Source: Halovenus marina
Lineage (GTDB): Archaea > Halobacteriota > Halobacteria > Halobacteriales > Haloarculaceae
Length of the DNA stretch: 64,000 nt
Direction: 5' to 3'
Assembly (NCBI RefSeq): GCF_051414115.1
Contig: NZ_JBLKNZ010000001.1
Span: 1,364,001-1,428,000, forward strand
The translations under genes and the position numbers were made by a program. The notes below the pieces were generated by a model, which saw only the letters and a program-made list of their open reading frames with translations, was not told the origin of the DNA and made no database searches. This document shows, piece by piece, positions 32,748 to 41,387 of the stretch. How positions within the stretch are numbered: position 1 is the first letter of the stretch; each line of letters opens with the position of its first letter.

Positions 32748-33335
32748 ATGACCAGCCGTGTATACAGACTTCATTCGACGTTGGAACTGCCGCTCGAAGA
32801 CGTGTACGACTACTTCGACGATCCGGACCTCCCCGAAAACGTCGAAGACGTCGACATCACCCGACGAAACAACACGCTCATCATCAGCGCCGTTCCCGGC
32901 GACGACAGCATCAGCAAGTACACCCCGACCGCCCAGTTGAAGGCGAGCGTTACCGAAAATCGAGTGTACGAGGACGAACCCGAGGACGAACACGGAAAGC
33001 CACCGCGAGGCGGCGGCGGCCCGCAGTGGGGCGCACTCGAAGAGGAAGAAGAGATCGAATCTGAACTCGTCGAATACGCGTGTTTCAAGGGCGACCGGGA
33101 GACTGTTCTGCAGAACACGGCCTTGCAGTACCAGATGTTCGAGGTGCTGTGTCAGATCGCCGAACGCGCAGAACGAGGGACACTTACAGCCGTCGCCGCT
33201 GACGAGGAGGACATCGAGGCTGTCCGCATCGTCGACGGTGACCGGCGGCCAGCATCCGTGACTGTGGCTGAGGACCCCACTGATTCTGAGTCCGACGACA
33301 GCGTCGACTGGCGCAGCAACGAGTTCATTTCATAA
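32748..33335 (+). CDS. Conserved haloarchaeal protein, uncharacterised (DUF7110-like)
   Basis: A 195-residue acidic cytosolic protein beginning MTSRVYRLHSTLELPLEDVY. The N-terminal 65 residues look like an alpha-beta domain (DLPENVEDVDITRRNNTLII). A Gly-rich turn (KPPRGGGGPQW) precedes an acidic helix (LEEEEEIESELVEYACFKGD) and an amphipathic helical part (VLQNTALQYQMFEVLCQIAER). The tail is disordered. I recall DUF7110 for this family, unverified. A TATA-like box (CCATATATGG) near 32667 would give a leader of about 55 bases. Function unknown. Confidence 0.65.
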   Translation: MTSRVYRLHSTLELPLEDVYDYFDDPDLPENVEDVDITRRNNTLIISAVPGDDSISKYTPTAQLKASVTENRVYEDEPEDEHGKPPRGGGGPQWGALEEEEEIESELVEYACFKGDRETVLQNTALQYQMFEVLCQIAERAERGTLTAVAADEEDIEAVRIVDGDRRPASVTVAEDPTDSESDDSVDWRSNEFIS

Positions 33336-33418
33336 CCACCGAGACGGCCGAGCGGAGGGACTGACACGCTGAAGTTCGCTTTCCCGAACGCGACCGCACG
33401 GCGACGGTATCCTTATGG

Positions 33419-33433
33419 TTTTGACGCGTCTAA
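33419..33433. promoter_or_regulatory. GACGCGTC-centred palindrome in the DtxR-family promoter
   Basis: TTTTGACGCGTCTAA contains the perfect 8-base palindrome GACGCGTC flanked by TTT and TAA. It sits between the TATA-like CCTTATGG (33411-33418) and the ATG at 33441, across the expected transcription start. This suggests autoregulation by the encoded metalloregulator. The sequence class differs from the two sites near 23.5 and 25.8 kb. Confidence 0.5.
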
Positions 33434-33440
33434 TCCGACC

Positions 33441-34130
33441 ATGCTCAGTGCCAAGATGGAGGACTATTTGAAGGCGGTCTACGAGGTGCAACAGCGGACG
33501 GGGGAACCGGCATCGACTTCGGCGATCGCCGAACTGCTCGACGTGACGCCGCCGACGGCCACGAGTATGATGGAGAAGTTGGCCGAGCGAGGGTTCGTCG
33601 AGCGCGAGAAGTACAGCGGCGCGGAACTGACCGAGGAGGGGGAAGCCGTCGCGCTCGAAGTCATCCGCCATCACCGGCTGCTGGAGACGTATCTCGCGGA
33701 GCAACTCGACTACAGCTGGTCGGAGGTCCACGAGGAAGCCGACAGGCTGGAACACCACATCAGCGAGGAGTTCGAGCGCCGCGTCGCGGAGACGCTCGAC
33801 GACCCGACAGTCGACCCCCACGGCGACCCAATCCCCGCAGACACGCTCGAACCGGTCGAGGAAGCGCCCGACTCGACGCTCATCGAACACGGCGAGGGCG
33901 ACACGGTCGTCGTCCACCGCGTCCGTGACCGGGACCCGGAGGAACTCGACTATCTCGAAGCCCACGGGATCAGCCCGGGTACCGAACTAGTCGTCGAGGA
34001 AGTCGCCCCCATCGGGATGCTCACCGTCGAACTGCCCGACGGCGATACAGTTTCGGTCCCGGACGAAATCGCCTCCACGATATACGTCCGCACCGTCGAC
34101 GGGGCGGCCGATATCGAGCGTCTCGCCTGA
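33441..34130 (+). CDS. DtxR/MntR-family metal-dependent transcription regulator
   Basis: A 229-residue regulator starting MLSAKMEDYLKAVYEVQQRT. Domain order: a winged helix (1-65; TSAIAELLDVTPPTATSMMEKLAERGFVEREKY, split here by me at the recognition helix TPPTATSMM), a metal-binding and dimerisation domain (66-140; VIRHHRLLETYLAEQLDYSW, HEEADRLEHHISEEF), and a C-terminal FeoA/SH3-like domain (150-225; LDYLEAHGISPGTELVVEE). The metal-ligand residues Met, Glu and His of the family appear present. It likely represses or activates iron or manganese uptake genes when metal is bound. A palindrome overlaps its own start site. Confidence 0.92.
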   Translation: MLSAKMEDYLKAVYEVQQRTGEPASTSAIAELLDVTPPTATSMMEKLAERGFVEREKYSGAELTEEGEAVALEVIRHHRLLETYLAEQLDYSWSEVHEEADRLEHHISEEFERRVAETLDDPTVDPHGDPIPADTLEPVEEAPDSTLIEHGEGDTVVVHRVRDRDPEELDYLEAHGISPGTELVVEEVAPIGMLTVELPDGDTVSVPDEIASTIYVRTVDGAADIERLA

Positions 34131-34207
34131 CTGCCTACGCCGACTCTCGTGGTCGCGACCAGCGTGGCCTCGCACGGGTTTTTCACGCTCGGACTCGTCT
34201 GTCGCGT

Positions 34208-34798
34208 ATGGACGAACTCGACGAAACCGACCGGGAGATTCTCGACATTCTGTTGTCGGATTCCCGGCGATCGTACAGCGCGATTGCCGACGCCGTCGGC
34301 CTGTCACCGCCCGCTGTCTCGGACCGGATCGAGCGGCTTCAGGAGATGGGCGTCATCCGCAGGTTCACTGTCGACATCGACCGGAGTGTGCTCGCACAGG
34401 GCGTGCCTGTGCTGGTGACCGTGACCGGCGTGTCGGGCGCAGGCCCCGATATCGAAGCGTCACTCGCGGCCGCTGAAGAGACAGAACACGTCTTCCGGAC
34501 GGTCGACGACACCGTCGTTGCGACGATGACGGTTCGGGCGACCAGCGCCGGGGAGACCGTTCGGGACCGACTCGACCTCGACGCGGTGCGCGAGTACGAG
34601 ATCCGACTGCTCGATGGCCGAGACTGGCAGCCACAGGTCGGTGATGCGACATTCGCGCCGGAGTGTGTCGAGTGTGGAAACACGGTCACCGAGGAAGGCG
34701 AACGCGAGCGAATCGACGGAGAGGTCTATCACTTCTGCTGTGCGTCCTGCAAGAGTGCATTTGTCGACCAGTACGAGCGTCTTAGCGAAGAAGCCTGA
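34208..34798 (+). CDS. Lrp/AsnC-type regulator with C-terminal TRASH metal-sensor domain
   Basis: A 196-residue regulator. Residues 1-60 are an AsnC-type helix-turn-helix (LDETDREILDILLSDSR, SYSAIADAVGLSPPAVSDRI). Residues 60-140 are a ligand-binding-like fold (VLVTVTGVSGAGPDIEASL). Residues 150-190 are a TRASH domain with CVECGNTVTEEGE and HFCCASCKSAF, giving the CxxC ... CxxC layout that binds copper or another soft metal. In haloarchaea such proteins regulate copper P-type ATPases and chaperones. It follows the DtxR-family gene at 77 bases on the same strand, so two metal regulators sit together. No copper transporter gene is nearby. Confidence 0.9.
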   Translation: MDELDETDREILDILLSDSRRSYSAIADAVGLSPPAVSDRIERLQEMGVIRRFTVDIDRSVLAQGVPVLVTVTGVSGAGPDIEASLAAAEETEHVFRTVDDTVVATMTVRATSAGETVRDRLDLDAVREYEIRLLDGRDWQPQVGDATFAPECVECGNTVTEEGERERIDGEVYHFCCASCKSAFVDQYERLSEEA

Positions 34799-34822
34799 TC
34801 CACCGGTCGCTGACAGCCACAG

Positions 34823-35374
34823 TCAGAGCGAAACCGGTGCATCCCCGATTGGGTCCGGAACCGTGAGTTCCCGTTCGATCGATTCGGTCCCGGTCAGCAC
34901 GACGATTCGCACCGATTCCCCGGCCGCAAGTCGCTCTCCGAACTCCTCCGCGCCGTCGATGTCGTCGCTTCCGAGGTCGAACTGCAGGTGTGCGCGTTCG
35001 CCGTTTTCGAGGACGCTGTCGCCGTCGATGGCGAATGTGCCGTTGCCGCCCGTGGCATCCGGGGCCGTCACCCGATAGGTCCGATTGGCGACCCAGAAGA
35101 CGGTCACGCGGTCGAGATCGACTGGCTCAGTGTGCGTTCCCGCCGCAACGTCGAGTTCGACGGTTCCGAGCGAGGTTCCCTCGTCGGCGGGCGCGTCGCC
35201 GGTGGCCGACAGCACGACTAGCGTTCCACCGTCGGGTGCATCTGCCGTCCCCCGGATGTCGACACCCCCCAGTCCGAGCGCGAATGGGACGAGCGCGAGT
35301 AGCAACACCACGACAGCGAGAAACGCCGCAACTCGGAGGAGTTGCAGATCACTTCTGTCGACCAGACCCGACAT
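34823..35374 (-). CDS. Membrane-anchored beta-domain protein (archaellin-like fold guess)
   Basis: A 183-residue protein with one N-terminal transmembrane helix (residues 12-34, RVAAFLAVVVLLLALVPFAL) and an outer beta-rich part. Blocks such as TVFWVANRTYRVTAPDATG and GESVRIVVLTGTESIERELTVP resemble the beta-sandwich of archaellins and FlaF/FlaG-type proteins, but no class III signal peptidase site is clear. It is convergent with the Lrp-TRASH gene. Function unknown; cell-envelope location is the firm part. Confidence 0.6.
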   Translation of the reverse strand: MSGLVDRSDLQLLRVAAFLAVVVLLLALVPFALGLGGVDIRGTADAPDGGTLVVLSATGDAPADEGTSLGTVELDVAAGTHTEPVDLDRVTVFWVANRTYRVTAPDATGGNGTFAIDGDSVLENGERAHLQFDLGSDDIDGAEEFGERLAAGESVRIVVLTGTESIERELTVPDPIGDAPVSL

Positions 35375-35536
35375 GTCGATAGCGGGGATACACTCCCCCG
35401 TCGCTTAAAAGAACGGGAGACGACGAGCGGGCAGAACGTCTGCTGTCAACCGATCCAATCACTCCGCATGCAGCCCGACAGACCCAGCGGGCCGCCTTGC
35501 TCGACAGAACCGCCGGAGGTGTCTCACGGCTGAAAA

Positions 35537-35546
35537 CCTTAATTCG
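35537..35546 (+). promoter_or_regulatory. TATA box of the thioredoxin-family gene at 35568
   Basis: CCTTAATTCG lies about 26 bases before the ATG, consistent with a leaderless transcript and with the chosen start. Confidence 0.55.
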
Positions 35547-35567
35547 TCTGGACACGCAAGGGTACGT

Positions 35568-35954
35568 ATGACACTTGAAACGCTCGAACCCAACCCCGTC
35601 TGGATGGCGGACGCCTACGCCGACACGGTAGCGACGCTCGAAGCGTACAACACGGCGGTCGTCTACAAGGTGTGGGGTGGGGACTGGTGCAAGGACTGCC
35701 GAGCACAGCTTCCCGACTTCGGGGCAGCGCTCGAAGCAGCCAGCGTGCCAGAGAGCCACATCGAACACTACCCGGTCGACGAAGACAAGCAGGGCCCCGG
35801 CGTCGAGGAGTACGACATCGAGTACATCCCGACGGTCGTCGTGGAACGCAACGGCGAGGAAATCGTTCGCTTCGTCGAGGAGGAACCGGAGCCGATTGCG
35901 GTCTGGATCGCTGACCGCCTCGAAGAGGTGCTCGGTGACGTAGAACAGCAGTGA
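35568..35954 (+). CDS. Thioredoxin-fold protein with WCKDC active site
   Basis: A 128-residue cytosolic thioredoxin-like protein. The redox motif is WGGDWCKDCRAQLP and the cis-Pro motif YIPTVVVERNGEEIVRF. The active site CKDC differs from the classical CGPC, so partner specificity or redox potential probably differs. The family is common in haloarchaea alongside several true thioredoxins. It converges on the DUF255 gene, which also has a thioredoxin domain; a functional link is not shown. Confidence 0.9.
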   Translation: MTLETLEPNPVWMADAYADTVATLEAYNTAVVYKVWGGDWCKDCRAQLPDFGAALEAASVPESHIEHYPVDEDKQGPGVEEYDIEYIPTVVVERNGEEIVRFVEEEPEPIAVWIADRLEEVLGDVEQQ

Positions 35955-35972
35955 CTGAAAGCGTTCTCTCGA

Positions 35973-38093
35973 TCAGTAGTTGAGCATTCTCTCTGCCCAG
36001 TTGAGGGCCGCTTCGAGTTCGGTCCGCGGCGGCGAACAGGTGAAGGAACGACAGACGTAGGCTGTCGGTTTGTCGTCGAGTTGGTCACGGTTGTTCCACA
36101 GCGACGGGGCCGATTCGAGGCCGAGCGAGTCGAGCCAGTTCTGGAACGTCTCCTCGTCGCCCGGGCGGCGTGCTATCAACCGCGGCGAGAGATACCGTTC
36201 TGCCAGAATCTCAGCCCACTCCTCGGGCATCGTGTCCGTGGCGAGTGTCAGTTCGAGCACCCCGTTTGTGACAGTATCGGCCGCGAGCGTGAGCGAAGCG
36301 TGTTGCAGCGGATTCGTCCGAACGCGCGATCCGTGAGTGTCGACGACGCTCGCGGCAACGTCTCCGAACGCGTCGTCGTCGACGAAGTGGTCGAGCGCCC
36401 AGAGCAACTCTACCGCGACGCCGAGACTCGACGGCGTCGACTGGTCGTGCAACTCTTGGGGCCGAGCGATCAGCGACTCGCCGTGCTCGGGGGTGAAGTA
36501 CAGCGTCTCCGCGTCGTCGTCCCAGAACTCGTCGACGATGGCGCGACCCAGGTCGAGCGCGAATCGAAGCTGGTCGACGTTGCCGGTCGCCTGATAGAAG
36601 TCGAGGGCACCCCGTCCGAGGAAGGCGTAGTCTTCGAGGTAGCCGTCGATTTTCGTCACGCCATCCTTGTATCGGCGCAGGAGACGCTGTTCGTCGTCGT
36701 CCCAGAGATGCTCTCGCAGGAACTGCAGGGCGTCGATTGCTGTCTCCGCGTACGAGTCGTCGAGGACGATTGCGGCGTCTGCGAACGCAGAGATGGCGAG
36801 GCCGTTCCAGCTTGCGAGAATCTTCTCGTCACGCGGCGGCCGTGAGCGTGTCTCGCGCTCTGCCAGCACCGTCTCGCGTGTCCGCGCGAGTGACTCCTCG
36901 ACTTCAGATTCCTCGAGCTGATACGTCCGGGCGAGTTGTTCGACCGACGAACCGAGTGTCAGTACCGACGCCCCCTCGAAATTGCCGGTCTGGTCGACCC
37001 CGAAACGGTCAGCGAAGAGGTTCGCTTCCTCGGAGTCGTCGATAAGTCCCTCAATCTCCTCACGCGTCCAGACGTAGTACGCCCCCTCCTCGCGCTCGCC
37101 GCTCTCACCGACGCTCTGTGCGTCGAGTGTGCTGTAGAAGCCCCCGTCCTCGTGTGTGAGTTCCGATTCGACGAAATCCAGGCTCTCCTCGGCAACGGTC
37201 GCAAAACGCTGTTCGTCGGTGAGTTGATAGGCGTGGATCAGCGCCCGCGGAATCTCCGCGTTGTCGTACAGCATCTTCTCGAAGTGCGGGACGGTCCAGG
37301 TGCGGTCGGTGGCGTACCGGTGGAAGCCCCCACCGAGTTGGTCGTACATGCCGCCGTCGCACATCGCAAACAGCGTCTCGGTGAGCACGTCCCGGTAGAC
37401 GTCGCGGTCGGTTCTGTCGTAGGCACGCATGAGCAAATGGAGTCGGCCGGGATGGGGGAACTTCGGGCCGCTCCCCCAGCCGCCGTGCTCGCGGTCAGCA
37501 CCTCGCACGGCCGCCCTCGCCGCATCTTCGACGGCGTCGTCGTCCGGCTGTTCGGCGTCAGTGGGCGTCGATTCCAGTTCGTCCGCGACAGCTCCCGTCC
37601 ACTGCTCGGCCCGGTCTTCGAGTTCCGAGCGGTCATCGGAGCTCCAGGATGCGCTGATGTCTTCGAGCAACTGGCGGAATCCGGGTTGGCCGCGCTTGGG
37701 TTCCTTCGGGAAGTAGGTCCCGACGTGGAACGGCTTCTGGTCGGGCGTCAGCCAGACCGAGAGCGGCCACCCGCCAGTTCCGCTCACGCGCTGACAGATC
37801 GTCTGATAGATGCTGTCGACGTCGGGACGTTCCTCACGGTCGACTTTGATCGGCACGAACTGTTCGTTCAGAATTTCGGCGATTTCCTCGTCCTCGAAGC
37901 TCTCGTCGGCCATCACGTGACACCAGTGACAGGCCGCGTAGCCGATAGAGAGAAAGATCGGTCGGTCCAACTCGCGTGCCGCCGCCAGCGCCTGCTCGTC
38001 CCAGGGCTGCCAGTTGACGGGATTGTCGGCGTGGGCACGGAGATACGGGCTCTCCTCCTCGTCGAGCCGGTTTTCCTCCACGGGGGAACTCAT
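35973..38093 (-). CDS. DUF255 thioredoxin-domain protein (YyaL / spermatogenesis-associated 20-like)
   Basis: A 706-residue protein. Residues 1-160 are a thioredoxin-like domain: NRLDEEESPYLRAHADNPVNW, the redox motif YAACHWCHVMADESFED and GWPLSVWLTPDQKPFHVGTY. Residues 200-700 are an alpha-alpha barrel like the GlcNAc 2-epimerase/cellobiose epimerase fold (GGMYDQLGGGFHRYATD, WTVPHFEKMLYDNAEI, RDEKILASWNGLAISAFADA). This domain order is that of bacterial YyaL and vertebrate SPATA20. Its reaction is unknown. The start at 38093 fits homologues (MSxP...NRL); longer in-frame options add a basic stretch. It is divergent from purD. Confidence 0.92.
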   Translation of the reverse strand: MSSPVEENRLDEEESPYLRAHADNPVNWQPWDEQALAAARELDRPIFLSIGYAACHWCHVMADESFEDEEIAEILNEQFVPIKVDREERPDVDSIYQTICQRVSGTGGWPLSVWLTPDQKPFHVGTYFPKEPKRGQPGFRQLLEDISASWSSDDRSELEDRAEQWTGAVADELESTPTDAEQPDDDAVEDAARAAVRGADREHGGWGSGPKFPHPGRLHLLMRAYDRTDRDVYRDVLTETLFAMCDGGMYDQLGGGFHRYATDRTWTVPHFEKMLYDNAEIPRALIHAYQLTDEQRFATVAEESLDFVESELTHEDGGFYSTLDAQSVGESGEREEGAYYVWTREEIEGLIDDSEEANLFADRFGVDQTGNFEGASVLTLGSSVEQLARTYQLEESEVEESLARTRETVLAERETRSRPPRDEKILASWNGLAISAFADAAIVLDDSYAETAIDALQFLREHLWDDDEQRLLRRYKDGVTKIDGYLEDYAFLGRGALDFYQATGNVDQLRFALDLGRAIVDEFWDDDAETLYFTPEHGESLIARPQELHDQSTPSSLGVAVELLWALDHFVDDDAFGDVAASVVDTHGSRVRTNPLQHASLTLAADTVTNGVLELTLATDTMPEEWAEILAERYLSPRLIARRPGDEETFQNWLDSLGLESAPSLWNNRDQLDDKPTAYVCRSFTCSPPRTELEAALNWAERMLNY

Positions 38094-38248
38094 AGGGACT
38101 GGTTGACACTCGTGACAGGTAAGCGCACTCATCCGCACTCGAATACAGCCGACTGATCGCGCTCCGTCAGGGGAACATCGCCTCGCAGATTGCTCCCATC
38201 GCCGTGCAGAACACAACATTTACACGCAGTTCGGACCCGCATACGGGT

Positions 38249-39538
38249 ATGGACGAGACAGTACTGCTGGTCGGCGGCGGCGGTCGGGAACACGCAGTGG
38301 CACGTGCGCTTGCAGACAGCGACGCCGCACTGTACGCCTGCGCGGGCAACCGCAATCCCGGGATTGCGCGTATCGCCGACGGGTTCGAGTCACTCGACAC
38401 CACGAACCCCTCGGCGGTGACCGAATATGCGCGAGACATCGACGCAACGCTCGCGGTGATCGGGCCGGAAGCGCCCCTCGAAGCGGGCGTCGCTGACGCG
38501 CTCGACGACGCTGGTGTCTACGCCTTTGGCCCCCAGCAGTCCGAGGCCCGCATCGAGACGGACAAGGCCTTTCAGCGCCGCTTCATGAAGCAGAAGGGGA
38601 TCTCTGGCTGTCCGGACTTCGAGACGTTCGACGACATGGAGCGGGCCTGCGAGTACATCGACGAGTACGACGGCGATCTGGCGGTCAAGCCCGCCGGACT
38701 GACCGGGGGCAAGGGCGTCCGCGTCATCGGCGACCAGGTGACCGCCGAGGAGGCAAAGGAGTACCTCAGAGCCTCGGACTACGACCAGGTGGTGCTCGAA
38801 GAGCGACTTGTCGGCGAGGAGTTCACGGTGCAGGCGTTCGTCGCGAACGGCGACCTGCGCGTGACGCCAGCAGTGCAGGACCACAAGCGCGCCTACGAGG
38901 GCGACGAGGGGCCAAACACCGGCGGGATGGGCTCCTACAGCGACGGGTCGCTCGAACTGCCCTTCATGACCAACGAGGAGTACATGGAGGCAGTCGACAT
39001 CCTGCAAGAAGTCGTCGACGCTCTCGACGGGTACAAGGGCGTCCTGTACGGGCAGTTCATGCTGACGGCAGACGGGATCAAAGTCGTCGAGTTCAACGCC
39101 CGCTTTGGCGACCCCGAAGCGATGAACACGCTCCCAGTCCTGGAGACGGACTTTCTCGACGTGTTGCAGGCGGCCCACGACGGGGTCGCACTCCCGCAAC
39201 TCACCTTCAGCCGACAGGCGACGGTCTGCAAGTACGCCGTTCCCGCCGGCTACCCCACAGACCCCGAGGGCGGCACCAAAGTCACCGTCGACGAGGAGAG
39301 CATCGGCGATGCGCTGCTGTTCTATGCGAGTGTCGACGAGCGTGAGGACGGTATCTACACGACGACGTCGCGGTCCTTCGCCGTCGTCGGCGTCGCAGAG
39401 TCCATCACGGAGGCCGAGGAAATCGCAGACGACGCGCTCTCGGCCGTCGGAGACGGGATGCGCGTGCGTCACGACATCGGCAAGCCGGACCTGGTGAACG
39501 AACGCATCGACCACATGATAGAACTCCGCGGGAACTGA
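38249..39538 (+). CDS. purD: Phosphoribosylamine--glycine ligase (GAR synthetase)
   Basis: A 429-residue ATP-grasp enzyme that joins phosphoribosylamine and glycine in purine synthesis. Blocks are VLLVGGGGREHAVARAL, CAGNRNPGIARI, VIGPEAPLEAGVADAL, AVKPAGLTGGKGVRVIG, EERLVGEEFTVQAFV, PNTGGMGSYSDG and VEFNARFGDPEAMNTLPVL. All ATP- and substrate-binding elements are intact. A TATA-like ACATTTACAC (near 38215-38225) fits a leaderless transcript. The downstream acyltransferase gene begins 11 bases after the stop and may be co-transcribed. purL is 28 kb away, so purine genes are dispersed. Confidence 0.96.
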   Translation: MDETVLLVGGGGREHAVARALADSDAALYACAGNRNPGIARIADGFESLDTTNPSAVTEYARDIDATLAVIGPEAPLEAGVADALDDAGVYAFGPQQSEARIETDKAFQRRFMKQKGISGCPDFETFDDMERACEYIDEYDGDLAVKPAGLTGGKGVRVIGDQVTAEEAKEYLRASDYDQVVLEERLVGEEFTVQAFVANGDLRVTPAVQDHKRAYEGDEGPNTGGMGSYSDGSLELPFMTNEEYMEAVDILQEVVDALDGYKGVLYGQFMLTADGIKVVEFNARFGDPEAMNTLPVLETDFLDVLQAAHDGVALPQLTFSRQATVCKYAVPAGYPTDPEGGTKVTVDEESIGDALLFYASVDEREDGIYTTTSRSFAVVGVAESITEAEEIADDALSAVGDGMRVRHDIGKPDLVNERIDHMIELRGN

Positions 39539-39549
39539 CGGCGCTCCGC

Positions 39550-40116
39550 ATGACTGACGACGAGCGCTCGGACGCGGCACACGATTCGCCCGAACCGGAT
39601 TCCACGACGAGCGGACCCAGCCGTCGCGAGCGCGTGACGCGCCATCCGACCGAACAGGGACACAATTCGCTCCACAGGTGGTATCGCAAGCGAAATCCGA
39701 TACGCGTCGTGATCAACTACGCTGTCATTCTGCTCTGTCGTATCTCACCGAGTCTCCGACTCAAGCGCGCCCTCTTTCGACTCATCGGGATGGACGTCGA
39801 GTCGGGCGCGGCATGGGGGTTGGAGTCGACGCCCGACGTGTTCTGGCCGGACAAGATCACAGTCGAGGCGGACGCGGTCATCGGCTACGACGCGACTATC
39901 CTCTGTCACGAGTTTCTCGCTGGCGAGTACCGCACCGGACCGGTGGTGATCGAACAGCGCGCGATGATCGGTGCTGGCGCGGTGGTTCTTCCAGGCGTCG
40001 TCGTCGGGGAGAACGCGAAGGTTGCGGCGAACTCGCTCGTCACAGAGGACGTGCCGCCGGATACGACAGTGGCCGGCGTCCCCGCGACACCAGTCGAGGA
40101 CGAGGAGGCCCTCTGA
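39550..40116 (+). CDS. Left-handed beta-helix (hexapeptide) acyltransferase
   Basis: A 188-residue protein. The first 45 residues are polar and probably disordered. Residues 50-80 are partly hydrophobic (IRVVINYAVILLCRISPSLRLKRALFRLIGMDV), which I read as a membrane-peripheral helix pair. Residues 85-180 are a parallel beta-helix with hexapeptide repeats (VEADAVIGYDATILCHEFL, VVIEQRAMIGAGAVVLPGVV and GENAKVAANSLVTEDVPP). The end AGVPATPV is typical of the DapH/NeuD/maltose O-acetyltransferase group. The substrate is unknown. It follows purD closely on the same strand. Confidence 0.82.
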   Translation: MTDDERSDAAHDSPEPDSTTSGPSRRERVTRHPTEQGHNSLHRWYRKRNPIRVVINYAVILLCRISPSLRLKRALFRLIGMDVESGAAWGLESTPDVFWPDKITVEADAVIGYDATILCHEFLAGEYRTGPVVIEQRAMIGAGAVVLPGVVVGENAKVAANSLVTEDVPPDTTVAGVPATPVEDEEAL

Positions 40117-40173
40117 CCGATCCGGGAACTATCGTCGTGAAAGCGCCGCACTTCGGTCGAAATCACGGCACAT

Positions 40174-40182
40174 TTTAATCGA
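40174..40182 (+). promoter_or_regulatory. TATA box of the aIF2-beta gene
   Basis: TTTTAATCG lies about 25 bases before the ATG at 40201, typical of a leaderless transcript. Confidence 0.5.
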
Positions 40183-40200
40183 GACCCCGTATAATCTGGT

Positions 40201-40599
40201 ATGGACTACGACGACATGCTCGACCGCGGTATCGAGGAGACACCGGATATCGAGGGGGACTCACACCGGTTCACCGTCCCCGACCCCGACGTTCGTCAGG
40301 AAGGCCACGCCACCGTGTTCGAGAACTTCAAAGGGGTGTGTGACGACCTGGGCCGCGAGGGAGATCACGTGCTGAAGTTCCTCCAGGACGAACTCGGGAC
40401 GAGCGCACACATCGACGAAAGCGGTCGTGCGCGACTCACCGGCGAGTTCGACGCGGACCGGATTCAGGATGGGCTCTCGGCGTACGCAGACCGGTACGTC
40501 CTCTGTTCGGAGTGTGGGCTTCCCGATACGAACATCGAGCGCGAACAGGGTGCAGAGATCCTCCAGTGTGACGCCTGCGGCGCGCGGTCGCCGACGTAA
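40201..40599 (+). CDS. eif2b: Translation initiation factor 2, beta subunit
   Basis: A 132-residue aIF2-beta, part of the trimer that brings initiator tRNA to the ribosome. The central alpha-beta domain has the block NFKGVCDDLGREGDHVLKFLQDELGTS (the usual xNFxxIxxxLxRxxxHxxKFLxxELGT pattern). The C-terminal zinc-binding domain has CSECGLPDTNIE and CDACGARSP. Length and motifs match archaeal aIF2-beta. It has its own TATA box and is not part of a visible operon. Confidence 0.95.
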   Translation: MDYDDMLDRGIEETPDIEGDSHRFTVPDPDVRQEGHATVFENFKGVCDDLGREGDHVLKFLQDELGTSAHIDESGRARLTGEFDADRIQDGLSAYADRYVLCSECGLPDTNIEREQGAEILQCDACGARSPT

Positions 40600-40640
40600 A
40601 CTGCGTGAAAGAAGGAGTCAAGCGCGGATGACAGTCGTGT

Positions 40641-41387
40641 TCAGCCCCCGACCTCTTCGTCCGAATCGACGCTGAAACTTCCCTGTGTGGTGCTCGTGGC
40701 GCTTGCCGTGGCGTTGGTAACCGTGATCGTCGCTTTCCCTGCGCTTTCTGCTGTGAGCGTTGTGGGTTCGTCGTCGATCGTCCACTCGACACGGAACTTC
40801 GCCTGAAGCTCTCGGACACGCGACTCGCCATCGGCTGTCGCTTCGAAATCCGACGCGCTGAGTCCGCTGTGAGAGAGTACGTCTGCCGTCTGCTGGCCGA
40901 ACACGTCGCTCCAGGAGTATGTCGCTGTCCCGTTCGTCGCGGTTATCGACACCGCGTCTGCCTGTGAGAGCACTTCCTCCCACTGCTTCGCGCCGCCACT
41001 GAAGTCACTCGGATGGCCCCGCACCGCAAGTGAGACATTCGGGTCATCGTGTGTCGGGTCGTCGATGCCCTCCCAGGCAAGTGCGATCCTGTTGTCGTCT
41101 GCCCCGGGGTCGGTGGTACCGCCTGGATCACCGAACTCGACCGTCGAGACACTCCCGTCGTGTGCGGTGACACTCGCCCCGTTTGCGATGAACTGGTTGG
41201 TGCTGTCCAACGCGAGGGCTGGTTCCGTTCCGATCTGTAACAGCGTGTATCCACCGCCCAGTGCCCCGAGCGTGACGAGTCCGCTTGCCAGCGCTCCGAA
41301 CCGACGCCGGGAGACGCCGTCGTCCTCGTCTTCTTCTGTCGCGGGCGATTCGTCTATCAGTTCTGACACCAGTTTTCGGTCAGTCAT
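40641..41387 (-). CDS. Exported (twin-arginine) beta-rich protein of the unknown three-gene operon
   Basis: A 248-residue protein and last gene of the operon. An acidic N-terminus of about 25 residues (MTDRKLVSELIDESPATEED) is followed by a twin-arginine-like signal: SRRRFGALASGLVTLGALGG at about 26-45, then a hydrophobic stretch. The rest is beta-rich (FIANGASVTAHDGSVSTVEF, RIALAWEGIDD, ADAVSITATNGTATYSW, KATITVTNATASATSTTQG) and ends acidic. The folded part should lie outside the membrane, anchored or released. The N-terminal RKLVSEL matches RSLVSEL in the operon's first protein. Its start overlaps the previous gene by 4 bases. No family recognised. Confidence 0.7.
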   Translation of the reverse strand: MTDRKLVSELIDESPATEEDEDDGVSRRRFGALASGLVTLGALGGGYTLLQIGTEPALALDSTNQFIANGASVTAHDGSVSTVEFGDPGGTTDPGADDNRIALAWEGIDDPTHDDPNVSLAVRGHPSDFSGGAKQWEEVLSQADAVSITATNGTATYSWSDVFGQQTADVLSHSGLSASDFEATADGESRVRELQAKFRVEWTIDDEPTTLTAESAGKATITVTNATASATSTTQGSFSVDSDEEVGG

